The notes beneath the pieces were generated by a model. It searched no databases. It worked only from the letters and a program-made list of their open reading frames with translations, and was not told the DNA's origin. The position numbers and the translations under genes are program-made. From CADEED01 sp963839685 (GTDB lineage: Bacteria; Pseudomonadota; Gammaproteobacteria; Steroidobacterales; Steroidobacteraceae): a DNA stretch of 64,000 nt. The stretch covers positions 124,001-188,000 of the forward strand of contig CAWIVS010000012.1 in NCBI GenBank assembly GCA_963839685.1, read 5' to 3'. Shown in pieces: positions 58,994 through 64,000 of the stretch (position 1 is the first letter of the stretch; each line of letters begins with the position of its first letter).

Positions 58994-61024
58994 ATGTCTG
59001 AAACCGCACCCCTTCCCAGCTTTGCCGAGCTGGGGCTCCACGACGCCGTTGTGGCTGCCTTGAAAGACGTGGGCTACGAGATCCCCACTCCGATCCAGGC
59101 CCAGACTATCCCGGTCATCCTCGGCGGCGCCGACCTGCTCGGCCAGGCGCAGACCGGCACCGGCAAAACCGCGGCGTTCGCGTTGCCCATCCTCTCGAAG
59201 ATCGACGTGGAATTGCGCGCCACGCAGGCGCTGATCCTTTGCCCCACGCGCGAGCTCGCCATCCAGGTGGCAGAAGCTTTCCAGAAGTACGCGGCGAAGA
59301 TGCCGGGCTTCAACGTGCTGCCCATCTACGGCGGCCAGAGCTACACGCCTCAGTTGAAGGGCCTGAAGCGCGGCGCGCATGTCGTCGTCGGCACTCCCGG
59401 GCGAGTGCTGGATCACGTGAAGAGCGGCGCGCTCTCGCTCGAGCACCTCAAGTTCCTCGTGCTGGATGAAGGCGACGAGATGCTGCAGATGGGCTTCGTC
59501 GACGACATCGAGTTCCTGTTCCAGCAGGCGCCCGAGGAAAAGCAGGTGGCGTTGTTCACGGCCACGCTGCCGCATTCCATCCGCCGCATCGCGCAAACGC
59601 ACATGCGCGAGCCGCGTGAAATCTCCGTGCAGTCGCGCGGCGAAGCTGCGCCGAAAATCCGTCAGCGCTACTGGATGGTCAGCGGCCTGCACAAGCTCGA
59701 TGCGCTCACGCGCGTGCTCGAGTCAGAGAAGTTCGACGCCATGCTGGTGTTCGTGCGCACCAAGATCGAGACCGTCGACCTGGCGCAGCGTCTCGAGGCC
59801 CGTGGCTTCTCGGCCTCCGCGCTGAATGGCGACATGGAACAGCGTCAACGCGAACAGATGATCGCGCAACTCAAGAACGGCAAGATCGATATCCTGATCG
59901 CCACCGACGTGGCCGCGCGCGGTCTCGACGTGGAGCGCATCTCGCACGTCGTCAACTACGACATCCCGTACGACTCCGAAACCTACGTGCATCGCATCGG
60001 CCGCACAGGACGCGCGGGCCGCCAGGGTGACGCCATCCTGTTCGTGAGCCCCCGTGAGCGGAACATGTTGCGTGTCATCGAACGCGTGACCCGTCAGCAG
60101 CTCGAAGAAATGAAAATGCCGAGTGTCGCGGACGTCAACGAGCTGCGCGTGGTGAAGTTCAAGGAGAAGATCACCGAGGCGGTTCTCTCCGGCGCCGGCA
60201 AGGAATTCCAGTCGCTGCTCGAGCAGGTCGAATCCGAGGGCAATATTCCCGCCATCGAGATCGCAGCCGCGCTCGCCAGCATGGTGCAGGGCTCAACGCC
60301 GCTGTTTCTCGCGAAGAAGGCCGAATCCGAGCAGCCGAAGGAGCCGCCGCGCATCGACGGCACTGTGCCGACGCAGACCTATCGAATCGAAGTGGGTCAT
60401 CAGCACGGCGTGCTCCCGGGCAACATCGTCGGCGCCATCGCCAACGAGGCGGGCATCGAAGGCCGGAACATTGGCCACATCGACATCCGCGAAGATCACA
60501 GCTATGTCGATCTGCCGGGACTGCCCGACGAAATGCTGGCCAGCCTGCAGGACGTGCGCGTCCGCGGTGAAGCAATTCGCATCCAGCGGGTGGACTCCAA
60601 ACCCGACAAGCCCAGGTTCTCGGGCAAGTCGACGCGACCCGATCGCGTCGCCGAGGAACGCGGCGAGCGCCGCCCGTACGAGAGCGGTGCCAAGCGGCCT
60701 TACACCGGCGGTGGAAATCGCTTCGACAAGGCCGGCGAGCCGCGTCCGTACGAGAGCCGTCGTTCGGAATCGCGCAATTACAAGGGCACGCCGCGCTTCA
60801 AGCGTGACGCAAGCAGCGCTCCGCCCGTCGAAGGTGCCGAGCGTCCGGAAAGGCCGCGATTCGAACGTGCGGAAAGGCCCGCCTTCGGCGGCAAGCCAAG
60901 GTTCGGCAGCAAGCCGGGCGGATTCAAGAAGCCGGATGGCTTCAAGAAGAAATACGTCGGCAAGGCGGCTGGCGCAAAGGGCTCATACAAGGGCGGCAAG
61001 GCGTTTCGTAACAAGTCCGGTTAG
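58994..61024 (+). CDS. deaD: DEAD-box RNA helicase (DeaD/CsdA type) with DEGD motif II
   Basis: 676 residues. Q-motif and motifs I-VI are in order: GYEIPTPIQAQTIP, AQTGTGKT, PTRELAIQ, TPGR, then motif II VLDEGDEML (DEGD at 158-161, where DEAD is expected), TATLP, VFVRT, ARGLDVERISHVVNYD and HRIGRTGRAGR. A DbpA-type RNA-binding domain at ~455-530 (YRIEVGHQHGVLPGNIVGAI) and a long Arg/Gly/Pro-rich tail follow, as in DeaD. It remodels RNA in ribosome assembly and cold adaptation. The change in motif II leaves the two Asp and the Glu that bind Mg-ATP. Its stop overlaps the convergent gene by 4 bp. Confidence 0.94.
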   Translation: MSETAPLPSFAELGLHDAVVAALKDVGYEIPTPIQAQTIPVILGGADLLGQAQTGTGKTAAFALPILSKIDVELRATQALILCPTRELAIQVAEAFQKYAAKMPGFNVLPIYGGQSYTPQLKGLKRGAHVVVGTPGRVLDHVKSGALSLEHLKFLVLDEGDEMLQMGFVDDIEFLFQQAPEEKQVALFTATLPHSIRRIAQTHMREPREISVQSRGEAAPKIRQRYWMVSGLHKLDALTRVLESEKFDAMLVFVRTKIETVDLAQRLEARGFSASALNGDMEQRQREQMIAQLKNGKIDILIATDVAARGLDVERISHVVNYDIPYDSETYVHRIGRTGRAGRQGDAILFVSPRERNMLRVIERVTRQQLEEMKMPSVADVNELRVVKFKEKITEAVLSGAGKEFQSLLEQVESEGNIPAIEIAAALASMVQGSTPLFLAKKAESEQPKEPPRIDGTVPTQTYRIEVGHQHGVLPGNIVGAIANEAGIEGRNIGHIDIREDHSYVDLPGLPDEMLASLQDVRVRGEAIRIQRVDSKPDKPRFSGKSTRPDRVAEERGERRPYESGAKRPYTGGGNRFDKAGEPRPYESRRSESRNYKGTPRFKRDASSAPPVEGAERPERPRFERAERPAFGGKPRFGSKPGGFKKPDGFKKKYVGKAAGAKGSYKGGKAFRNKSG

Positions 61025-61683
61025 TTCGCCGGGCGTAACGCCTCGGGTTCGGTGCCATTGCCTTCGCGGGTCTCGGGCAGCCGCAGTTCGTCGAAATACT
61101 CGCGCATGTTCTCGAACATATCGCCGCGCACCTTGACCTTGCCGATCTTGCAGGCGATGAAACCGGAATTCACGACCATGCAGCCATCGCTGATGTGAAG
61201 GATCTGGTTGCCCTTCTCATCGTATTCCAGGCCATCGACCCCGTCCTTGAAGCGGAACTTGTTGAGCTTGGACTGCTGCCGCTTGGTGAGGGACGCCCAG
61301 GTCCCGCCGGGACCGGCGAACATCCTGGCTACACGCTCTGCTTCGGCTTCTCGTGCCAGCACGCGTGTCGCGGCCTTCTTGCCTTCGAGCGGCCAGTCGA
61401 CCTGGTCGGGCGGTGTAATCGCCGTCGATGGGCGGGCGATGGGCGGTTGCGACTCGACCAGCGGTGGTGGCAGTGAAACTGCCGGTGACCGCGGCGCAAC
61501 GAGTGCGGGAGCTTCGTCGGTTTCGGGCGGCGGCGGGGGAAGGTACAGCGTGATGGGTGCGGTTTCGAACTCGTCATACACCGCCACGCGCCGGTCGGCG
61601 GGCTGGTAACGAAAAAGCACGGCAATGAGCCACGCATGCGCCAGCAGCACGCAGAGCAATGCCGCTGAACGCCGCCCTATCAT
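61021..61683 (-). CDS. Hypothetical protein with TonB-like N-terminal anchor
   Basis: 220 residues. An N-terminal TM helix (SAALLCVLLAHAWLIAVLF) resembles the energy-transducer anchor, followed by a Pro-rich spacer (ITLYLPPPPPETDEAPAL). The C-terminal part (FRFKDGVDGLEYDEKGNQIL, HISDGCMVVNSGFIACKIGK) contains a Cys pair and is not a TonB domain. Function unknown. It is convergent with deaD, overlapping by 4 bp. Bases 61684-61869 hold nothing I can support. Confidence 0.75.
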   Translation of the reverse strand: MIGRRSAALLCVLLAHAWLIAVLFRYQPADRRVAVYDEFETAPITLYLPPPPPETDEAPALVAPRSPAVSLPPPLVESQPPIARPSTAITPPDQVDWPLEGKKAATRVLAREAEAERVARMFAGPGGTWASLTKRQQSKLNKFRFKDGVDGLEYDEKGNQILHISDGCMVVNSGFIACKIGKVKVRGDMFENMREYFDELRLPETREGNGTEPEALRPAN

Positions 61684-61869
61684 TGGGAAATTCTGACAGG
61701 TTTGCCGGGGCTGTAGTTCCTCTCCTACAGCGGTGGCGACCGAGGTTGCGTGGGACGGCGCCTATGCGAATCGCGGTCCGGACGGAAGCGAACCCGACTG
61801 ATGGCACGGGCTGCGCCACAGCACTCCGGCGTCTACCGTCGCCTATCTACTCAGCCGCCGGAGTCGGCA

Positions 61870-61965
61870 ATGCCCGTGATCAAACACCAACTCGCCAATG
61901 TCGTGGCCATTCTCTTCGGCCTCACGGCGGCCATCGCCGCGATGCTGGTGTTCGCCTGGGCTTGA
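61870..61965 (+). CDS. Small single-pass membrane peptide (31 residues), tentative
   Basis: The ATG at 61870 follows a CCGGAG sequence and opens a 31-residue frame, MPVIKHQLANVVAILFGLTA and so on, consisting of a short polar start and one hydrophobic helix ending AMLVFAWA. It resembles other small inner-membrane peptides but could be chance. It ends 10 bp from the convergent response-regulator gene. Confidence 0.4.
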   Translation: MPVIKHQLANVVAILFGLTAAIAAMLVFAWA

Positions 61966-61974
61966 CAGGACCCG

Positions 61975-62343
61975 TCAGGAATCCAGCAAACGATCCACAT
62001 CCGTCGGATCGATCGGCTTGACGAGATGCTGGTCGAATCCGGCGGTGCGCGCACGCGCCTTGTCGTCCGGCTGCCCCCATCCGGTCACGGCGATGAGTTT
62101 CATCTCGCGGCCCCAGGGTTCGGCGCGCACCAGCTCGGCGACTTCGTAGCCGCTCAGCCGCGGCATGCCGATGTCGAGAAACGCAATGTCGGGACGGAAG
62201 TCGCGCATGGCATCCAGCGCCTCCTCACCGTCGTGGGCGATCCGCACTTCGTGACCAGAGAACGACAGCAACATCGCAAAGCTCTGGGCTGAATCTTCGT
62301 TGTCATCGGCGACGACGATGCGTCGCGGTGCAACCGGTTCCAT
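61975..62343 (-). CDS. Single-domain response regulator
   Basis: 122 residues, a receiver domain without an output domain. The acidic pair is in IVVADDNEDSAQSF, the phosphoacceptor Asp in IAFLDIGMPRLSGYEVAELV, the switch Thr in LIAVTGWGQPDD and the Lys in HLVKPIDPTDVDRLL. Such CheY/Spo0F-like proteins relay phosphate from hybrid or orphan kinases. No kinase lies next to it; the partner is unknown. An open frame without interruption. Confidence 0.92.
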   Translation of the reverse strand: MEPVAPRRIVVADDNEDSAQSFAMLLSFSGHEVRIAHDGEEALDAMRDFRPDIAFLDIGMPRLSGYEVAELVRAEPWGREMKLIAVTGWGQPDDKARARTAGFDQHLVKPIDPTDVDRLLDS

Positions 62344-62506
62344 GGCCGTCTCCGGGTAAGGATCGGGAATCGATTGTAGCTAAGCACATGTGGCCACTGC
62401 AGGTAGTGCGTGTCAGATGTTCCCTACTTCGCCGCACTCCGAAAGCGCACATCGGCAACGGCGCGCGCAGCTGTCGTGACCTGAGAGTTTCCCCGACAGT
62501 TCCTCG

Positions 62507-63649
62507 ATGGAAGGCAACCTCACCAAGGCCGTGTGGCTGGTCGCGATCATGGGCGCCGGCGTGGTGATGTACTTCGCGCGGGACGTGCTGATTCCCGTTG
62601 CCATGGCGCTGTTCCTCGCGTTGCTGCTCACGCCGACGGTCGACCGCTTGCAGCGTTTGGGACTGCGCCGGGGCCTGGCGGTGACACTGGTGATGCTCGT
62701 GGTCTGCGCCGCGGCCGCGGCAGCGGTAAACGCCGCGTGGAAACCGGCCACCGAATGGCTGGTGCGCGCACCGCAGACCTTGCGGCAAATCGACCCCCGG
62801 CTGCAGCCGTTACGCGAGATGTTCGCACGCGTCGATGCCGTCGCCGAACGCGCCGGGCGGCTGACCCAGGGCGGGTCGCAGGGGAACGCCACGCCGGCGA
62901 TCCTCACGCCGGTCGACGGTCAAAGCACCGCCATCACCTTCACCAAGTCTTTCCTCGAAGGACTCACGGTCATTCCGCTGACCCTGTTTTTCCTGCTCGG
63001 CGGACCTCCCTTGCTGGCGCGTCTGGGAGCCTCGTTATCCGGCAGCGAAGCCAGTGCCCGCACCCTGCGGGTCACCGAGGCGATTCGCTACGAAGTCGGC
63101 CGCTACTTCGGCACCGTGGCACTCATCAATGTCGGGCTCGGCCTGTGCACGGCGCTCGCCATGTACGCGCTCGGCATGCCGAGCCCCATCCTGTGGGGCG
63201 TGATGGTGGCGCTGTTCAACTTCGTACCCTACCTCGGTCCCATCGCGGCATTTTTCATCCTCTCCATCGCCGCGCTGCTGACCTTCGAGAGCCTGGGGCA
63301 TGCACTGGCGGTGCCCGGCGTATTCCTGGCGCTGCATCTCATCGAAGGTCAGATCGTGCAGCCGCTCACCGTCGGGCGCCGCTTCGAAGTGAGCGCCCTG
63401 GTGGTGCTGCTCGCCGTGTGGTTTGGTTATGGCTTCTGGGGCATTCCCGGCATGTTGTTAGCCATGCCCGTGGTGGTGGCGGTGAAGGTGGCCGCGCATT
63501 ACCAGCCTTCCTGGCGCACGGTACGCGACTTCCTCTCCCCCGACGGCCACTGGCATCCACGCTCGCTCAAACGCGTGCGAATTCCAAAGAAGCCAGGTCC
63601 CGCGGAGCCGGCACGGGAATCCGACTCGGTGATATCAGGCGGTGGTTGA
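62507..63649 (+). CDS. AI-2E family (PerM-type) permease
   Basis: 380 residues. Paired hydrophobic helices open the protein (KAVWLVAIMGAGVVMYFARD, VLIPVAMALFLALLLTPTVD), followed by an extracytoplasmic loop. The conserved C-terminal block has NVGLGLCTALAMYALGMPSP, LWGVMVALFNFVPYLGPIAA and IEGQIVQPLTVGRRFEVSAL. This is the AI-2E/PerM family, with about eight helices; members export diverse solutes and only a few act on autoinducer-2. The basic C-terminal tail (KRVRIPKKPG) is cytoplasmic. Frame intact. Confidence 0.92.
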   Translation: MEGNLTKAVWLVAIMGAGVVMYFARDVLIPVAMALFLALLLTPTVDRLQRLGLRRGLAVTLVMLVVCAAAAAAVNAAWKPATEWLVRAPQTLRQIDPRLQPLREMFARVDAVAERAGRLTQGGSQGNATPAILTPVDGQSTAITFTKSFLEGLTVIPLTLFFLLGGPPLLARLGASLSGSEASARTLRVTEAIRYEVGRYFGTVALINVGLGLCTALAMYALGMPSPILWGVMVALFNFVPYLGPIAAFFILSIAALLTFESLGHALAVPGVFLALHLIEGQIVQPLTVGRRFEVSALVVLLAVWFGYGFWGIPGMLLAMPVVVAVKVAAHYQPSWRTVRDFLSPDGHWHPRSLKRVRIPKKPGPAEPARESDSVISGGG

Positions 63650-63731
63650 CGGCTGCGTTTGCCGCGCAACGCTTGCGGCCGGCGTCGTTCGCAATGGATC
63701 ATCCCGATCCAGGTAATCGCATGCGCCCAAC

Positions 63732-64000
63732 GTGTCTGTACTAGTCATTGTCCTCGTCACACTGCTGGTCGGCGCGCTGGTTCTCGCCGTGGGCGCGAAT
63801 CTCCGCACCACCGAGAAACGCCTGCTCTATCGGCCGCGCCGGCTCTACACGAGTGGCGATCCGGACTTCCGCCGCGCGCTGGGCATCCTGCTCGGTCCTC
63901 CCCTGGTTGCCGGGAATCGCATCGACTCGCTGGTCAACGGCGAGCAGATCTATGCCGCCATGCTCAACGCGATTCGCACCGCCCAGACCAACATCACCTT
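63732..64000 (+). CDS. Cardiolipin synthase-like phospholipase D protein, N-terminal part
   Basis: The GTG at 63732 opens a frame that runs off the right edge (90 residues seen). A membrane helix (SVLVIVLVTLLVGALVLAVG) is followed by a basic stretch. NRIDSLVNGEQIYAAMLNAI and RTAQTNIT then form the strand-helix that precedes the first HKD motif in PLD-type cardiolipin synthases, where a phosphatidyl group is transferred to phosphatidylglycerol. The catalytic motifs lie outside the window. Confidence 0.75.
   Translation, partial: MSVLVIVLVTLLVGALVLAVGANLRTTEKRLLYRPRRLYTSGDPDFRRALGILLGPPLVAGNRIDSLVNGEQIYAAMLNAIRTAQTNIT

Noticed and set aside
57276..59009. Long minus-strand open frame (577 codons)
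   Set aside because: It is antisense to the intact TonB-anchor gene, which has a strong ribosome site and signal-like anchor. The minus frame shows no motif.

Overview
The window looks like chromosomal DNA of a GC-rich gammaproteobacterium. The best guess is the Steroidobacter/Xanthomonadales neighbourhood. This rests on the TonB-dependent receptor and glycoside-hydrolase locus, Tat-type N-termini, DUF3313- and DUF6491-type proteins, HME- and HAE1-type RND pumps and REP-like palindromes; no rRNA is present to settle it.

Layout. 1-6.3 kb: a truncated sensor kinase, a pectin-type GH28 enzyme, a YjbQ protein, a HAD phosphatase next to a HerA-like ATPase, a broken KdgD-like dehydratase and two small genes (one EF-hand). 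6.4-19.2 kb: a metal-resistance island between an intact tRNA-Arg(CCU) and an exact 24-bp copy of its 3' end. It holds merR-copA and two linked genes under a MerR-type promoter, two small divergent genes, a copA remnant and a cusCBA-like efflux operon with a His-rich cytochrome. No integrase remains. 19.2-27.6 kb: a frameshifted phosphotriesterase-like gene, a MerR/GyrI regulator, an alcohol dehydrogenase, a tRNA-Ala and a 3' tRNA fragment flanking a beta-barrel gene, bcp, a phosphatase, a GH43 lipoprotein and small envelope genes. 27.6-32 kb: an HAE1-type RND pump and its adaptor. 32-40 kb: a TraB/GumN-like protein, an acyl-CoA dehydrogenase-like protein, a phosphatase-fold protein lacking its catalytic Cys, an MltF-like transglycosylase, a glycine-zipper protein and a MASE1 sensor kinase. 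40.4-46 kb: an arabinose-type locus (GH51, FadR-type regulator, TonB-dependent receptor). 46-48.7 kb: a thioesterase, a DUF3237 protein and a LigM-like demethylase. 48.9-53.8 kb: a GntR/YtrA-regulated ABC operon whose fourth gene fuses a membrane acyltransferase to an ABC ATPase. 53.9-57.1 kb: a Gfo/Idh/MocA oxidoreductase and a two-domain esterase. 57.2-64 kb: two proteins with TonB-like N-termini around a DEAD-box helicase, a response regulator, an AI-2E family permease and the start of a cardiolipin synthase.

About twenty genes carry single frame changes in otherwise well-conserved coding sequence, while other long genes are intact. That pattern fits uncorrected indel errors better than wholesale decay. 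A few loci (KdgD-like, MerR/GyrI, phosphotriesterase-like, MASE1 kinase) carry several changes or a truncation and may be real pseudogenes. For frameshifted genes I give the span of the reconstructed gene.

The most distinctive items are the tRNA-bounded copper/silver island, the acyltransferase-ABC fusion operon, a family of REP-like palindromes at 23.9, 25.9 and 53.8 kb, and the Cys-to-Ser phosphatase-fold protein.
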